A DNA stretch of 64,000 bases from an uncultured Flavobacteriaceae bacterium (lineage in GTDB: Bacteria > Bacteroidota > Bacteroidia > Flavobacteriales > Flavobacteriaceae): positions 305,191 through 369,190 of the forward strand of contig CALSPF010000003.1 of NCBI GenBank assembly GCA_943788165.1, given 5' to 3'. Below are positions 16,904 through 29,142 of this stretch, piece by piece. Every line of letters begins with the position of its first letter. Within the stretch, counting starts at the first letter, position 1. The translations under genes and the position numbers were made by a program. The notes under the pieces were generated by a model that saw nothing but the letters and a program-made list of their open reading frames with translations, was not told the origin of the DNA and ran no database searches.

Positions 16904-18487
16904 ATGTTTTTAGACGAAATCGCAAAACGCCGCACCTTTGGTATTATTTCTCACCCCGATGCTGGGAAAACCACCCTTACGGAAAAACTGTTGCTCTTTG
17001 GAGGAGCCATTCAGGAAGCCGGCGCGGTAAAGTCGAATAAAATCAAGAAGGGCGCCACTAGTGACTTCATGGAAATTGAACGTCAGCGAGGGATTTCTGT
17101 CGCCACCTCTGTATTGGCTTTTTACTACAAAGACAAAAAAATAAACATCCTCGATACGCCTGGGCACAAAGATTTTGCCGAAGACACCTTCCGCACCCTT
17201 ACCGCCGTTGACAGTGTCATCGTGGTGATCGATGTCGCCAAAGGAGTCGAAGAACAGACCAAGAAATTGGTAGAAGTTTGCCGGATGCGTTCCATCCCCA
17301 TGATCGTCTTCATCAACAAACTGGATCGAGAAGGAAAGGACTCGTTTGATTTGATGGACGAAGTAGAACAGAAACTCGGTCTGCGGGTAACCCCCCTCAC
17401 CTTCCCCATTGGAATGGGTTATGACTTTCAGGGTATCTACAACATCTGGGAAAAAAACGTGCAACTCTTTCAAGAAGAAAACAAACAGCAGAAGGGAACC
17501 GCGATACAGTATGACGACCTTACCGATCCTGCGCTAGAGACCGCTATAGGAACAAAGGCACTCGCTATCCTAAACGAAGAACTGGAATTGATCGATGGGG
17601 TCTACTCCCCTTTTAACCAAGAAGAATATTTGAACGGAGAACAACAGCCAGTCTTTTTTGGTTCAGCCTTGAACAACTTTGGGGTACAAGAATTACTGAA
17701 TTGCTTTGTAGACATTGCTCCTGCTCCTCTCAAAAAACAGGCAGAGGAACGGGAAATTGATCCCACTGAAAAGAACTTTGCGGGCTTTGTATTTAAGATC
17801 CATGCCAACATGGATCCCAACCATCGCGACCGTCTCGCCTTTATTAAAATTGTGTCCGGTACCTTTGAACGCAACAAACCCTACCTACACGTTCGCCACA
17901 AGAAAAAACTAAAATTCTCTAGTCCCAATGCCTTCTTTGCCGAGCGCAAGGAGATTGTAGAAGTGTCTTATCCCGGAGACATTGTGGGGCTGCACGACAC
18001 CGGAAACTTTAAGATTGGGGATTCCCTCACCAGTGGGGAAAACATTAGTTTTAAGGGGATTCCGAGTTTCTCTCCAGAGCATTTCCGTTACATCAACAAT
18101 GCAGATCCCATGAAAGCCAAACAGCTCAATAAGGGTATTGACCAGTTAATGGACGAAGGGGTGGCTCAACTCTTTACGCTCCAACTCAACAACCGAAAGA
18201 TTATTGGTACCGTGGGGGCTCTACAATTCGATGTGATCCAATACCGTTTGGAGCACGAATATGGCGCCAAGTGTTCTTACGAAAACCTGAATGTGCACAA
18301 AGCCTGTTGGGTGGAAGCCAAAGATGAAACCAACGCAGAATTTGCCGATTTTAAACGGGTGAAACAACGCTTCTTGGCCAAAGACAAGCAGCAGCAATTG
18401 GTCTTCTTGGCCGACTCTGCCTTTTCCCTTCAAATGACCCAGCAGAAATACCCTAGCGTGAAATTCCACTTTACCTCAGAATTTTAG
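16904..18487 (+). CDS. prfC: Peptide chain release factor 3 (RF3)
   Basis: 527 aa translational GTPase. G1 is SHPDAGKTTLTE (17-28), the switch I region includes MEIERQRGISV, G3 is LDTPGHKDF and G4 is FINKLD; the C-terminal RF3 domain holds HVRHKKKLKFSSPNAFFAERKE-like sequence, split here at residue positions about 330-350. RF3 removes RF1/RF2 from the ribosome after peptide release. Length and order match the family well. Confidence 0.95.
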   Translation: MFLDEIAKRRTFGIISHPDAGKTTLTEKLLLFGGAIQEAGAVKSNKIKKGATSDFMEIERQRGISVATSVLAFYYKDKKINILDTPGHKDFAEDTFRTLTAVDSVIVVIDVAKGVEEQTKKLVEVCRMRSIPMIVFINKLDREGKDSFDLMDEVEQKLGLRVTPLTFPIGMGYDFQGIYNIWEKNVQLFQEENKQQKGTAIQYDDLTDPALETAIGTKALAILNEELELIDGVYSPFNQEEYLNGEQQPVFFGSALNNFGVQELLNCFVDIAPAPLKKQAEEREIDPTEKNFAGFVFKIHANMDPNHRDRLAFIKIVSGTFERNKPYLHVRHKKKLKFSSPNAFFAERKEIVEVSYPGDIVGLHDTGNFKIGDSLTSGENISFKGIPSFSPEHFRYINNADPMKAKQLNKGIDQLMDEGVAQLFTLQLNNRKIIGTVGALQFDVIQYRLEHEYGAKCSYENLNVHKACWVEAKDETNAEFADFKRVKQRFLAKDKQQQLVFLADSAFSLQMTQQKYPSVKFHFTSEF

Positions 18488-18649
18488 CAACCAACACTTT
18501 CTGTTTTTTTTAGTATATTTAACATATGACCTTTCCCAAATCTGTTCTACAATAATGAAAAACCTACGGCTTATACCCGACACGCATCGACTACAGAAAA
18601 CTTATTGCTAATAGGTAGTTTAGTTCTTTACCACCAAACGCTTTTTGAT

Positions 18650-18657
18650 TATCTTTG
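18650..18657 (+). promoter_or_regulatory. Bacteroidota -7 box TATCTTTG directly before a GTG start
   Basis: An exact TAnnTTTG box ends three bases before the GTG at 18661. Transcription would begin at or next to the start codon, which would give a leaderless message for the (now broken) membrane-protein gene. Confidence 0.55.
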
Positions 18658-18660
18658 CAA

Positions 18661-19656
18661 GTGAAGAAATCAATACAGCTTACATTACTGTTGGGTATTC
18701 CTCTAGGCATTATGGGAGCCATGGTGCTACTTGTTAAATCGACACTTTTTAAGGATAATCCGGCTGCACTATCTTTGGCAGTTACGGTAGATTTGTTACT
18801 TACGGTACCACTAATCTATTTTCTGCTCATTCGGAAAACAACGCTTCCAAAAACCAGCGTACTGCCTTTTTTAATCGTAGGACTAGTACTTTGTTCGTTC
18901 CTTCTCCCAGACGAAAACCAATACTACCTAAAACTCTTTAAAAGCTGGTGTCTTCCGTTCATTGACCTTTCTGTGTTTTCCTATGTCATTGTTTACCTAA
19001 GAAAAGGCATGCAACAAGCGGCAAAAGATCATAAGGGAAGTTTTGATTTTTTTAGTATTTTAAAAACTACCTGTACTGAACTACTTCCCAAACGCGCTTT
19101 AGTTCCTGTTGTAACATAAATAGCTGTTTTCTACTACGGCTTTATTGCTTGGAAAAAAAGGATATTAAAAGCCAACGAATTTAGTTACCATAAAAACAGT
19201 GGTACGGTTAGCCTACTCATTGCGGTAATCATTATCGTAGGTATCGAAACAGTCTCACTACATGTTTTACTCTTAAAATGGTCGGAAACTGCCGCTTGGA
19301 ACGCTACAGCTTTGAGTATTTATTCTGGGATTCAACTGTTTGGTTTATTGAAATCGATGGGCAAACGCCCTATCTCGGTCGAAAATGGACAACTTTATCT
19401 TCGTTATGGAATCATGACAGAAACGACCATAGATCTCACCAACATTGATCGTATTGAGTTATCTACTAAAGAAGTGATCTTAGATCAGGATACGCGAAAA
19501 CTTTCTTTTTTGGGGGAATTGGAAGGCCATAATGTCGTCATGCATTTAAACCAAAAAAACACCTTACACGGCCTTTACGGAATTAAAAAAGAATTCCAAA
19601 CCCTAGTGTTCTATGTAGACGATCCAAATGCGTTTAAACACTATATTGAACGCTAA
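18661..19656 (+). pseudogene. Membrane protein gene interrupted by one in-frame TAA
   Basis: From the GTG at 18661 the frame reads MKKSIQLTLLLGIPLGIMGA with four or five membrane helices, then meets TAA at 19117-19119. The same frame continues without indel (IAVFYYGFIAWKKRILKANEF) through further helices and a soluble PH-like end (DLTNIDRIELSTKEVILDQD) to a normal stop at 19654-19656. The unbroken protein would have about 331 residues. I recognise no named family; the C-terminal part looks like the membrane-associated domain that senses or supports lipid-facing proteins, which is only an impression. Either a pseudogene or two proteins. Confidence 0.7.
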
Positions 19657-19707
19657 GAAAGCAGATTGGTTTAAACGAATAGTAAAAGTCAATTATCTAT
19701 TTGCGTA

Positions 19708-20034
19708 TTAATCCCTAGTGGCATCAAAGCCACGTTTGCCCAAAAGGATATCAAAAAAGAGGGTGAAATCTCCACGTAGACTCCAAAGTGGATATTTAAA
19801 AGTCGCTGGTTTATTCTTTTCAAAAAAGGCATGTCCTACCCAGGCAAAACCATAACCTACTAGTGGGAGAGCAATCCAAAAACGCGCTTCTTTTTGAGCC
19901 ACAATAAAAAACCCTAACAAGGCAAGAACAATAAAGGTTCCAATAAAATGGAGTGTTCTACTGGTTTTGTTTTGGTGCTCCGATAAATAGAAAGGATAAA
20001 ATTCTTTAAAAGACTGGAATCGTTCTTCGGCCAT
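19708..20034 (-). CDS. Mpo1-like (DUF962) membrane protein
   Basis: 108 aa from ATG at 20034 (MAEERFQSFKEFYPFYLSEHQN); the upstream open frame crosses the terminator of the next gene and is rejected. Two to three hydrophobic segments (residues about 30-50 and 55-75). The motifs SEHQNKTSRTLHFIGT and WVGHAFFEKNKPATFKYPLWSL, with H19, H28 and H63, are the family's conserved histidine signature. The yeast homologue Mpo1 is a dioxygenase in phytosphingosine degradation; here lipid alpha-oxidation is only an inference. Confidence 0.85.
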   Translation of the reverse strand: MAEERFQSFKEFYPFYLSEHQNKTSRTLHFIGTFIVLALLGFFIVAQKEARFWIALPLVGYGFAWVGHAFFEKNKPATFKYPLWSLRGDFTLFFDILLGKRGFDATRD

Positions 20035-20057
20035 GGTAATTGGTTTTAACCGAAGAT

Positions 20058-20088
20058 AAAAAAAATCCCCGACATTACTGCCGGGGAT
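20058..20088 (-). terminator. Terminator at the end of the rpoBC-DUF3467 transcript
   Basis: On the minus strand ATCCCCG pairs with CGGGGAT around ten bases and is followed by seven T. It lies 8 bases after the DUF3467 stop and closes the long rpoBC transcript. Confidence 0.85.
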
Positions 20089-20095
20089 ATAGTTG

Positions 20096-20407
20096 TTATG
20101 CTTCGCCTGTAGGGCCAAAATTGAGTGGTATGGGTGGTTGCTCCTGCACACTTATGTTGCCATTGGCTTGCTCAAAGCGCTGGATATTATCACCCAATGC
20201 TTTGTGTAAACGCTTGGCATGCTCGGGCGTCAAAATAATTCTCGACTTTACCTTCGCTTTGGGTGCGCCTGGCATTAGGGCAATAAAATCAACAATAAAC
20301 TCTGAGATAGAATGATTGATAATCGCGAGGTTACTATAAGTACCATCTGCGGTTTTCTCATCTACTTCTATGTTAATCTTTTGCTCGTTGCTTGGGCTAT
20401 CACTCAT
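20096..20407 (-). CDS. DUF3467 protein
   Basis: 103 aa, cytosolic, no signal. The sequence from about 12 to 80 (EKTADGTYSNLAIINHSISEFIVDF; LTPEHAKRLHKALGDNI) is the DUF3467 domain; the C terminus PIPLNFGP is typical. It sits three bases after rpoC in the same direction, and this linkage is common in Bacteroidota, so it is transcribed with RNA polymerase. Role unknown. Confidence 0.88.
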   Translation of the reverse strand: MSDSPSNEQKINIEVDEKTADGTYSNLAIINHSISEFIVDFIALMPGAPKAKVKSRIILTPEHAKRLHKALGDNIQRFEQANGNISVQEQPPIPLNFGPTGEA

Positions 20408-20410
20408 AAC

Positions 20411-23400
20411 TTACAAATTTACTTCTTCAGACTCCTCTTTGTTGATCAACAAGCTGGTGTACTCTTCTTTGGAACCAACGATTACGTTGTTGTATTCGCG
20501 AAGACCAGTACCTGCAGGAATCTTGTGTCCAACAATTACATTTTCTTTCAATCCTTCTAGGGTATCTTCTTTTCCACTAACCGCAGCCTCGTTGAGTACC
20601 TTGGTTGTTTCTTGGAAAGATGCCGCAGAGATAAACGACTTGGTTTGTAGTGAAGCACGGGTAATTCCTTGTAACTCTGGCGTCGCTGTAGCTGATTGTG
20701 CATCACGTGCAGTAACCATAGCTTTTCCTTCGCGTTTCAGGTAAGAATTTTCATCGCGCAATTCACGTGAAGTAATTACTTGTCCAGCTTTTAAGTTTTC
20801 TGAATCTCCTGTTTCTTCAACTACTTTCTTACCAAATAGAGCATCGTTCTCGTCAATGAAGTCATATTTGTGTACCAATTGATCTTCGAGTAATAAGGTA
20901 TCTCCCGGATCATTGATTTTCACTTTACGCATCATTTGACGTACAACTACCTCAAAGTGTTTATCGTTGATCTTCACCCCTTGTAAACGGTATACTTCTT
21001 GTACTTCGTTTACCAAGTACTGCTGTACAGCAGATGGGCCTTTAATCTTCAATATATCTAAAGGTGTAATTGATCCGTCAGACAATGGCATTCCGGCTTT
21101 TACAAAGTCATTTTCTTGTACCAAGATCTGGTTGGATAATTTCACCAAATACTTTTTGATGTCATCAAATTTTGACTGAACAATGATCTCACGATTACCA
21201 CGCTTGATTTTTCCGAAAGAAACGACACCGTCAATTTCAGAAACTACTGCTGGGTTAGAAGGGTTACGTGCTTCAAACAATTCTGTTACACGTGGTAAAC
21301 CTCCTGTAATATCTCCAGACTTGGCTGATTTACGTGGGATTTTAACCAAGGTTTTACCCTCTTTGATTTTATCACCATCATCTACCATAATGTGCGCACC
21401 AACGGGTAAGTTGTACGAACGTAAGGTGTTGCCTTTGGCGTCTTGAATCAATACGGTAGGAATCAAGGTCTTGTTTCTCGTTTCAGAGATTACTTTCTCT
21501 TGGAAACCAGTTTGCTCATCAATTTCTACTTGGTAGGTAACTCCTTGTTCAATGTTTTCGTAAGCAATTTTTCCAGCAAATTCTGAAACAATTACCCCGT
21601 TAAATGGATCCCAAGAACAAACCGATTGACCTTTCTTCAAGCTTGCGCCATTGGCAATAAGCAGGGTTGATCCATAAGGAATGTTATTGGTACTCAAGAC
21701 ATTCTTGGTCTTCTTGTCCATCAAACGTATCTCTGTTGTACGAGAAATAACGATCTCTATCTTGTTTCCTTCTTGGTCTTCACCGGTAACCGTTTTTAAG
21801 TCGTCGATCTCAGCTATTCCGTCGAATTTAACCATCAATTGGTTTTCTTCAGAAATGTTACCTGCTACCCCACCAACGTGGAAAGTACGCAAGGTTAACT
21901 GTGTACCTGGCTCTCCAATGGATTGCGCCGCTACTACACCAACCGCTTCTCCTTTCTGAACCATTTTATTGGTCGAAAGATTTCGTCCGTAACAAGAAGA
22001 ACAGATCCCTTTTTTAGCCTCACAGGTTAATGGAGAACGTACTTCTACGCTTTCAATAGGCATGTGGTCAATTGAGTCGGCAACTAGATCTAAAATCTCG
22101 TGTCCAGCTTCAACAACTACATCTCCTGTAGACGGGTTAATGATATCTTCTAAGGCTACACGTCCGCGAATACGGTCAGAAAGTTTTTCAACGATCTCCT
22201 CGTTTTTGAGCAATGGCTTCACCTCTATTCCTCTCAATGTTCCACAATCAACAGAGTTGATGATCACATCTTGAGAAACATCTACCAAACGACGTGTTAA
22301 GTATCCTGCATCTGCCGTTTTCAAAGCGGTATCTGCTAATCCTTTACGTGCACCGTGCGTAGAGATAAAGTATTCTAGAATGGATAGTCCTTCTTTAAAG
22401 TTAGAAAGAATTGGATTTTCAATAATTTCCCCTCCACCAGCAGTCGATTTTTTCGGCTTGGCCATTAAACCACGCATTCCTGTCAACTGACGAATCTGTT
22501 CTTTCGATCCACGTGCTCCAGAATCTAACATCATAAACACTGAGTTAAATCCTTGTTGGTCCTCGCTAATTCGCTTCATGGCCAAAGAGGTCAAGTGTGA
22601 ATTGGTCGATGTCCAAACATCAATGATTTGATTGTAACGCTCGTTGTTCGTAATCAATCCCATGTTGTAGTTACCCTTGATGCCGTCCACCTTCTTATTG
22701 GCTTCTTCAATCAATGGCATTTTTTCTGGTGGGATAATAATATCTCCTAAGCTAAAGGAAAGACCACCTTTAAAGGCAAATCCATATCCCATGCTTTTGA
22801 TTTTATCTAGGAACTCTGCCGTTTCCGGAACAGAAGTTACTTTCAAGATTTCTCCGATAATATCACGCAAGTTTTTCTTGGTCAATACTTCGTTGAAATA
22901 ACCGGCACGTTCTGGTACCACCTCGTTAAAGAGGACACGTCCAACTGTTGTGTCAATGATTTGGAATTCCAATTCACCGGCTTCGTTCAATACTTTTGTA
23001 CGAATCTTTATGGTTGCATTTAAGTCCACACGCTTTTCGTTGTAAGCAATGTGTACCTCTTCTACAGAATAGAAGGTCAAACCTTCGCCTGCTACAGAAA
23101 CTTCTTTAGTAGACAAACGCGCTTTGGTCATATAATACAGACCCAAAACCATATCCTGAGATGGAACCGTTACCGGTGAACCATTTGCAGGATTAAGGAT
23201 GTTGTGCGAAGCCAACATCAAAAGTTGTGATTCTAAAATAGCCTCTGGGCCCAACGGAAGGTGAACCGCCATTTGATCCCCATCGAAGTCAGCGTTAAAT
23301 GCTGTACAAACAAGTGGGTGCAATTGGATTGCCTTTCCTTCAATTAGTTTAGGCTGAAATGCTTGAATACCTAAACGGTGTAATGTGGGGGCACGGTTCA

Positions 23401-24718
23401 ATAGAACAGGGTGTCCTTTCAATACATTTTCTAAGATATCCCAAACAACAGGCTCTTTACGGTCTATAATTTTCTTGGCAGATTTAACCGTCTTTACAAT
23501 TCCACGCTCAATTAATTTACGTGTAATGAATGGTTTGTATAATTCTGCGGCCATATCTTTTGGCAGACCACATTCAAATAATTTCAATTCTGGTCCAACA
23601 ACAATTACCGAACGAGCTGAATAGTCAACACGTTTTCCCAATAAGTTTTGACGGAAACGACCTTGTTTTCCTTTCAGTGAATCTGAAAGTGATTTTAACG
23701 GACGATTCGAGTCTGTTTTTACCGCAGAAGATTTACGTGTGTTGTCAAATAACGAATCTACTGATTCTTGCAACATACGCTTCTCATTACGTAAAATTAC
23801 TTCTGGTGCTTTGATTTCAACCAAGCGTTTCAAACGATTGTTACGGATGATAACACGACGGTATAAATCGTTTAAATCGGATGTAGCAAAACGACCTCCG
23901 TCCAATGGAACCAATGGACGCAATTCTGGCGGAATTACCGGAATCACTTTCATGATCATCCATTCTGGACGGTTTTCTCTTCGGGTATTGGCATCTTTTA
24001 ACGCTTCAACTACTTGAAGACGTTTTAATGCTTCTGTTTTACGTTGTTTCGATGTTTCTGTATTGGCCTTATGACGCAATTCATACGAAAGTGCTTCTAA
24101 GTCGATACGCGATAACAACTCGATCAAACACTCAGCACCCATTTTGGCGATGAATTTAGTTGGATCAGAATCGTCTAAGTACTGGTTGTTATCTGGAAGG
24201 TTTTCCATCACATCCAAGTACTCTTCTTCCGTCAAAAAGTCCATTTTCTGTAAGGACTCTCCTTCTTGATTTACTGACGCACCAGCTTGAATAACTACAT
24301 AGCGCTCGTAGTAAATAATCATATCGAGTTTCTTAGACGGTAAGCCTAAGAGGTAACCAATTTTGTTGGGTAAAGAACGGAAGTACCAAATGTGTGCAAC
24401 TGGCACAACCAAGTTGATGTGACCAACACGGTCACGTCGCACTTTCTTTTCAGTTACTTCTACTCCACAACGGTCACATACAATTCCTTTGTAGCGAATA
24501 CGTTTGTATTTTCCACAAGCACATTCAAAATCCTTTACAGGACCGAAAATACGCTCACAAAACAAACCGTCGCGTTCGGGTTTGTGTGTTCTATAGTTAA
24601 TGGTTTCTGGCTTTAACACCTCACCACGGGAATTTCCAAGGATTACTTCAGGAGAAGAGAGTCCAATAGAAATTTTACTAAATTTTTTTTGGGTAACATT
24701 TTCGCTATTTCTTGCCAT
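20411..24718 (-). CDS. rpoC: RNA polymerase beta' subunit
   Basis: 1435 aa, usual length for flavobacteria. N-terminal zinc finger [23 protein letters not shown], lid/rudder region, catalytic Mg site [12 protein letters not shown], bridge and trigger helices ([22 protein letters not shown]), second zinc site ([16 protein letters not shown]) and the long C-terminal domain. It follows rpoB with a 43-bp gap. No unusual residues were noticed. Confidence 0.98.
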   Translation of the reverse strand: MARNSENVTQKKFSKISIGLSSPEVILGNSRGEVLKPETINYRTHKPERDGLFCERIFGPVKDFECACGKYKRIRYKGIVCDRCGVEVTEKKVRRDRVGHINLVVPVAHIWYFRSLPNKIGYLLGLPSKKLDMIIYYERYVVIQAGASVNQEGESLQKMDFLTEEEYLDVMENLPDNNQYLDDSDPTKFIAKMGAECLIELLSRIDLEALSYELRHKANTETSKQRKTEALKRLQVVEALKDANTRRENRPEWMIMKVIPVIPPELRPLVPLDGGRFATSDLNDLYRRVIIRNNRLKRLVEIKAPEVILRNEKRMLQESVDSLFDNTRKSSAVKTDSNRPLKSLSDSLKGKQGRFRQNLLGKRVDYSARSVIVVGPELKLFECGLPKDMAAELYKPFITRKLIERGIVKTVKSAKKIIDRKEPVVWDILENVLKGHPVLLNRAPTLHRLGIQAFQPKLIEGKAIQLHPLVCTAFNADFDGDQMAVHLPLGPEAILESQLLMLASHNILNPANGSPVTVPSQDMVLGLYYMTKARLSTKEVSVAGEGLTFYSVEEVHIAYNEKRVDLNATIKIRTKVLNEAGELEFQIIDTTVGRVLFNEVVPERAGYFNEVLTKKNLRDIIGEILKVTSVPETAEFLDKIKSMGYGFAFKGGLSFSLGDIIIPPEKMPLIEEANKKVDGIKGNYNMGLITNNERYNQIIDVWTSTNSHLTSLAMKRISEDQQGFNSVFMMLDSGARGSKEQIRQLTGMRGLMAKPKKSTAGGGEIIENPILSNFKEGLSILEYFISTHGARKGLADTALKTADAGYLTRRLVDVSQDVIINSVDCGTLRGIEVKPLLKNEEIVEKLSDRIRGRVALEDIINPSTGDVVVEAGHEILDLVADSIDHMPIESVEVRSPLTCEAKKGICSSCYGRNLSTNKMVQKGEAVGVVAAQSIGEPGTQLTLRTFHVGGVAGNISEENQLMVKFDGIAEIDDLKTVTGEDQEGNKIEIVISRTTEIRLMDKKTKNVLSTNNIPYGSTLLIANGASLKKGQSVCSWDPFNGVIVSEFAGKIAYENIEQGVTYQVEIDEQTGFQEKVISETRNKTLIPTVLIQDAKGNTLRSYNLPVGAHIMVDDGDKIKEGKTLVKIPRKSAKSGDITGGLPRVTELFEARNPSNPAVVSEIDGVVSFGKIKRGNREIIVQSKFDDIKKYLVKLSNQILVQENDFVKAGMPLSDGSITPLDILKIKGPSAVQQYLVNEVQEVYRLQGVKINDKHFEVVVRQMMRKVKINDPGDTLLLEDQLVHKYDFIDENDALFGKKVVEETGDSENLKAGQVITSRELRDENSYLKREGKAMVTARDAQSATATPELQGITRASLQTKSFISAASFQETTKVLNEAAVSGKEDTLEGLKENVIVGHKIPAGTGLREYNNVIVGSKEEYTSLLINKEESEEVNL

Positions 24719-24761
24719 AACAATACGTCTTTTTACAGTTGTTTTTAATGAAATTCCTTGG

Positions 24762-27700
24762 TTACTCTTCTAATCGAATATCTAATCCTAGTCCTTTCAA
24801 TTCATGCATCAATACATTAAAGGATTCTGGTAAGCCAGGTTCTGGCAAGGTTTCTCCTTTTACGATTGCTTCATACGTTTTGGCACGTCCAATCACATCA
24901 TCTGATTTTACGGTCAAAATTTCTTGTAGCGTACTTGATGCTCCATAAGCCTCAAGTGCCCAAACTTCCATTTCTCCAAAACGCTGTCCACCAAATTGTG
25001 CTTTACCACCCAACGGCTGTTGTGTAATAAGTGAATACGGTCCAATGGAACGTGAGTGCATTTTGTCATCTACCATATGCCCTAATTTCAACATATAGAT
25101 TACACCAACTGTTGCTGGTTGATCAAAGCGTTCTCCAGTTCCACCATCATATAGATAGGTGTGACCGTATTGAGGGATTCCAGCTTTTTCGATTAATGCA
25201 TCAATTTCGGAAGCGCTTGCGCCATCAAAAATTGGTGTAGCATATTTCTCGCCTAGCTTTAATCCAGCCCAACCAAGAACGGTTTCATAAATCTGTCCAA
25301 TGTTCATTCGCGATGGAACCCCAAGTGGATTCAATACGATGTCTACTGGTGTACCATCTTCTAAGAATGGCATGTCTTCATGACGAACAATACGTGCAAC
25401 AATACCTTTGTTTCCGTGACGTCCTGCCATTTTATCTCCTACTTTAAGCTTACGTTTTTTCGCGATGTATACTTTCGCTAAACGCTTGATACCAGCAGGA
25501 AGTTCATCTCCAACACTGATCGTGAATTTCTCACGACGCAATGCGCCTTGTTGATCGTTTTCTTTGATTTTATAGTTGTGAATCAAATCAGCAATTAAGC
25601 CGTTTGTCGCAGCAGTAATTGTCCAAACTCCTTTGGTTAAGTGGGTGTAGTCTTCTACCTTACTTAACATTTTGAGGGTGAATTTTTTTCCTTTTGGAAG
25701 AATTTCTTCTCCTAGATCATTTTGTACACCTTGACAGGTTTTACCATTAACAATAGAAAACAACTTCTCTACCATAACTTCACGAAGTTCATTGAACTTC
25801 ACTTCATAGGCATTTTCTAGTTCTTCTAATTCTACTTTGTCTTGGCTACGCTTACGCTTGTCTTTTACAGAACGCGTAAAGAGTTTCTTGTCAATTACAA
25901 CCCCACGTAATGATGGAGGTGCTTTTAATGAGGCATCTTTTACATCTCCAGCTTTGTCTCCAAATATGGCACGTAATAGTTTCTCTTCTGGTGTTGGATC
26001 AGATTCTCCTTTTGGTGTAATCTTACCAATAAGAATATCTCCAGGGTTAACTTCGGCTCCAATACGAATCATTCCAAATTCATCTAAGTCTTTGGTTGCT
26101 TCTTCGCTAACATTTGGAATATCGTTGGTCAATTCTTCTGAACCTAGTTTGGTGTCACGAACGTCTAACGAATATTCATCAATGTGAATAGACGTAAAGA
26201 TATCATCGCGAACAACTTTTTCAGAAATCACAATTGCATCCTCAAAGTTATACCCTTTCCAGGGCATAAACGCTACTTTCAAGTTACGTCCAAGAGCTAG
26301 CTCCCCTTCTTGGGTGGCATATCCTTGACACAATACTTGACCTTTTACTACTTTATCTCCTTTACGGACAATAGGCTTAAGGTTGATACAGGTTCCTTGG
26401 TTTGTTTTTCTAAACTTGATCAAGTTGTACGATTTAACATCGCTGTCAAAACGAACTTTTTCTTCGAGATCTGAATAGGTGTACTTGATCGTGATTTTAT
26501 TCGCATCAACATATTCAACTACTCCATTCCCTTCAGCATTAATTAAAACACGAGAGTCTGAAGCTACTTGACGCTCTAAACCTGTTCCTACGATTGGCGA
26601 CTCAGGACGTAATAAAGGTACAGCCTGACGCATCATGTTTGATCCCATCAATGCACGGTTGGCATCATCATGCTCCAAGAATGGAATTAGAGAAGCAGAA
26701 ATAGAAGCAATTTGATTTGGCGCAACATCGGTATAGTGAACTTGCGTTGGATCTACTACTGGATAATCGGCCTCTTCACGAGCGATAATCTTATCGGCAG
26801 TGATTTTTCCATCTTTATCGAAGGGAATATTTGCTTGTGCAATCAATTTATCTTCCTCTTCTTCAGCGCTTAAATAGACGGGGTTTTGTAAATCAATTAC
26901 ACCATCGGTTACTTTACGATATGGTGTTTCGATAAACCCAAGGTTGTTTACTTTGGCGAATACACTCAAAGAAGAAATCAAACCAATGTTTGGTCCTTCA
27001 GGTGTTTCAATAGGACATAAACGTCCGTAGTGTGTATAGTGAACATCTCGCACCTCAAATCCTGCACGCTCTCTCGATAAACCTCCTGGCCCAAGTGCCG
27101 ATAAACGACGCTTGTGCGTGATCTCTGCCAATGGATTGGTTTGATCCATGAACTGAGACAATTGGTTGGTTCCAAAGAAAGTGTTGATTACAGAAGATAA
27201 TGTCTTGGCGTTAATCAAGTCAATTGGTGTAAATACTTCGTTGTCACGAACATTCATTCGCTCACGAATTGTTCTTGCCATACGGGAAAGACCTACACCA
27301 AATTGAGAAGACAATTGTTCTCCAACTGTTCTAACACGACGGTTAGACAAGTGATCAATATCATCAATCTCAGCTTTAGAGTTAATCAGTTCAATTAAGT
27401 ATTTAATGATGGTAATGATGTCTTGTTTCGTTAAAACAAGCTTGTCCATTGCCTCATCGTTGCCTAATTTTTTATTCATTCGATAACGTCCAACCTCTCC
27501 AAGGTTATAACGTTGATCGGAGAAGAATAATTTGTCAATAATACCTCGTGCCGTTTCTTCATCTGGCGGTTCAGCATTTCTTAATTGACGATAGATGTGT
27601 TCAACGGCTTCTTTTTCAGAGTTCGTTGGATCTTTTTGTAGTGTGTTGTGGATAATTGCATAATCAGACATGTGTGCGTCTTCTTTGTGCAATAAAACCG

Positions 27701-28571
27701 TCTTAACACTTGTTGCAAGAATTTCTTCTACGTGTTGTTTTTCTATTACCGTGTCACGATCAATGATGATTTCGTTACGCTCAATAGAAATAACTTCACC
27801 TGTATCTTCATCGACGAAATCCTCGTGCCATGTATTCAATACACGAGCAGCAAGTTTACGTCCAATTACTTTTTTAAGACCCGTTTTAGAAACTTTTATT
27901 TCTTCTGCAAGATCAAAAATCTCAAGGATATGCTTATCACTTTCATAGCCAATGGCACGAAAGAGTGTAGTTACAGGTAATTTTTTCTTACGATCAATGT
28001 AGGCATACATAACATTGTTGATGTCTGTTGCAAATTCAATCCAAGATCCTTTGAATGGAATAACTCTTGCCGAGTAGAGTTTTGTTCCGTTGGCGTGGAA
28101 AGATTGACCAAAGAATACTCCGGGAGAACGGTGCAATTGCGAAACAACGATTCGCTCAGCTCCGTTAATCACAAAAGTTCCACTTGGAGTCATATATGGA
28201 ATTGTCCCTAAGAACACATCTTGAACAATGGTTTCAAAGTCTTCGTGTTCAGGGTCGGTACAGTATAATTTTAATCGTGCTTTTAAGGGCACAGAGTGGG
28301 TTAAACCGCGCTCGATACATTCTTGTATGCTGTAGCGTGATGGATCGACAAAGTAATCTAAAAACTCTAAAACGAATTGATTACGGGTGTCAGTAATGGG
28401 AAAGTTTTCTTTAAATGTGTTGAAAAGTCCTTCTTCAGCACGTTCTGCAGATTTTGTTTCCAATTGGAAAAAATCTTGAAAAGACTTAATTTGAATATCA
28501 AGAAAATCAGGGTACTGTATGGTCTCTTTTGCTGAGGCAAAATTAACGCGGGTTGTTGTTGTGTTCGGCAT
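24762..28571 (-). CDS. rpoB: RNA polymerase beta subunit
   Basis: 1269 aa. The rifampicin-binding region reads [20 protein letters not shown], followed by [18 protein letters not shown] and [13 protein letters not shown]; the wild-type serine and histidine positions are present, so no known resistance change is visible. The nucleotide-binding region GRHGNKG and the C-terminal [24 protein letters not shown] are intact. Preceded by an attenuator-like hairpin after rplL. Confidence 0.98.
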   Translation of the reverse strand: MPNTTTTRVNFASAKETIQYPDFLDIQIKSFQDFFQLETKSAERAEEGLFNTFKENFPITDTRNQFVLEFLDYFVDPSRYSIQECIERGLTHSVPLKARLKLYCTDPEHEDFETIVQDVFLGTIPYMTPSGTFVINGAERIVVSQLHRSPGVFFGQSFHANGTKLYSARVIPFKGSWIEFATDINNVMYAYIDRKKKLPVTTLFRAIGYESDKHILEIFDLAEEIKVSKTGLKKVIGRKLAARVLNTWHEDFVDEDTGEVISIERNEIIIDRDTVIEKQHVEEILATSVKTVLLHKEDAHMSDYAIIHNTLQKDPTNSEKEAVEHIYRQLRNAEPPDEETARGIIDKLFFSDQRYNLGEVGRYRMNKKLGNDEAMDKLVLTKQDIITIIKYLIELINSKAEIDDIDHLSNRRVRTVGEQLSSQFGVGLSRMARTIRERMNVRDNEVFTPIDLINAKTLSSVINTFFGTNQLSQFMDQTNPLAEITHKRRLSALGPGGLSRERAGFEVRDVHYTHYGRLCPIETPEGPNIGLISSLSVFAKVNNLGFIETPYRKVTDGVIDLQNPVYLSAEEEEDKLIAQANIPFDKDGKITADKIIAREEADYPVVDPTQVHYTDVAPNQIASISASLIPFLEHDDANRALMGSNMMRQAVPLLRPESPIVGTGLERQVASDSRVLINAEGNGVVEYVDANKITIKYTYSDLEEKVRFDSDVKSYNLIKFRKTNQGTCINLKPIVRKGDKVVKGQVLCQGYATQEGELALGRNLKVAFMPWKGYNFEDAIVISEKVVRDDIFTSIHIDEYSLDVRDTKLGSEELTNDIPNVSEEATKDLDEFGMIRIGAEVNPGDILIGKITPKGESDPTPEEKLLRAIFGDKAGDVKDASLKAPPSLRGVVIDKKLFTRSVKDKRKRSQDKVELEELENAYEVKFNELREVMVEKLFSIVNGKTCQGVQNDLGEEILPKGKKFTLKMLSKVEDYTHLTKGVWTITAATNGLIADLIHNYKIKENDQQGALRREKFTISVGDELPAGIKRLAKVYIAKKRKLKVGDKMAGRHGNKGIVARIVRHEDMPFLEDGTPVDIVLNPLGVPSRMNIGQIYETVLGWAGLKLGEKYATPIFDGASASEIDALIEKAGIPQYGHTYLYDGGTGERFDQPATVGVIYMLKLGHMVDDKMHSRSIGPYSLITQQPLGGKAQFGGQRFGEMEVWALEAYGASSTLQEILTVKSDDVIGRAKTYEAIVKGETLPEPGLPESFNVLMHELKGLGLDIRLEE

Positions 28572-28631
28572 TAGTACTTTTTTATTACGGGTTAAAAAGC
28601 AAACTCAGAATTGGGGGGGTACTTTAAACAG

Positions 28632-28674
28632 AAAAAGGGTTACGGTCTCTAGCGGGTAGCTAAAGACCATAACC
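28632..28674 (-). terminator. Attenuator hairpin between rplL and rpoB
   Basis: On the minus strand GGTTATGGTCT pairs with AGACCGTAACC (one mismatch, 15-base loop) and is followed by CTTTTTCTG. It lies between the ribosomal-protein genes and rpoBC, the same place where E. coli has a partial terminator that lowers rpoBC relative to L10/L12. A partial role here is inference. Confidence 0.7.
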
Positions 28675-28697
28675 TATTTTAAATGGTTGGGGTAGAA

Positions 28698-29072
28698 CTA
28701 CTTAAGTTCAACCTCAGCGCCAGCTTCTTCTAAAGAAGATTTTAATCCTTCTGCTTCGTCTTTCGCTACACCTTCTTTAACTGGTGCAGGAGCTCCATCA
28801 ACTAGAGCTTTAGCTTCTTTCAAGCCAAGACCAGTTAATTCTTTAACGAGTTTTACAACAGCAAGTTTAGAAGCACCTGCTGATTTAAGGATTACATCGA
28901 ATTCTGTTTGCTCTTCAGCAGCGTCTCCACCACCAGCAGCAGGACCAGCAACAGCAACAGCGGCTGCAGCAGGCTCGATACCATACTCATCTTTTAAAAT
29001 AGTAGCTAATTCATTAACTTCTTTTACAGTTAAGTTAACTAGTTGTTCTGCGAAATCTTTTAAATCTGCCAT
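28698..29072 (-). CDS. rplL: 50S ribosomal protein L7/L12 (bL12)
   Basis: 124 aa: N-terminal dimer domain, alanine-rich hinge ([15 protein letters not shown]) and C-terminal factor-binding domain with [20 protein letters not shown]. It forms the ribosomal stalk on L10 that recruits translational GTPases. Standard position after rplJ. Confidence 0.98.
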   Translation of the reverse strand: MADLKDFAEQLVNLTVKEVNELATILKDEYGIEPAAAAVAVAGPAAGGGDAAEEQTEFDVILKSAGASKLAVVKLVKELTGLGLKEAKALVDGAPAPVKEGVAKDEAEGLKSSLEEAGAEVELK

Positions 29073-29142
29073 GATTTAAGTTGTTTAAAAATTAAATTAA
29101 AATTATTTTTTTTTGAGTGCGTACACAATTTTGTGTCAGGGC

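Noticed and set aside
19312..19656. Independent 114-codon gene
   Set aside because: It is in the same frame as the interrupted gene from 18661 and starts in the middle of a membrane helix; treated as the 3' part of that gene.
11112..19656. Reassigned stop codons (alternative genetic code)
   Set aside because: Both TAA and TGA occur as internal stops, and all housekeeping genes end normally at both codons; decay or sequence error explains the data.
20411..28571. Rifampicin-resistance change in rpoB/rpoC
   Set aside because: The key residues of the drug-binding pocket are the usual ones.
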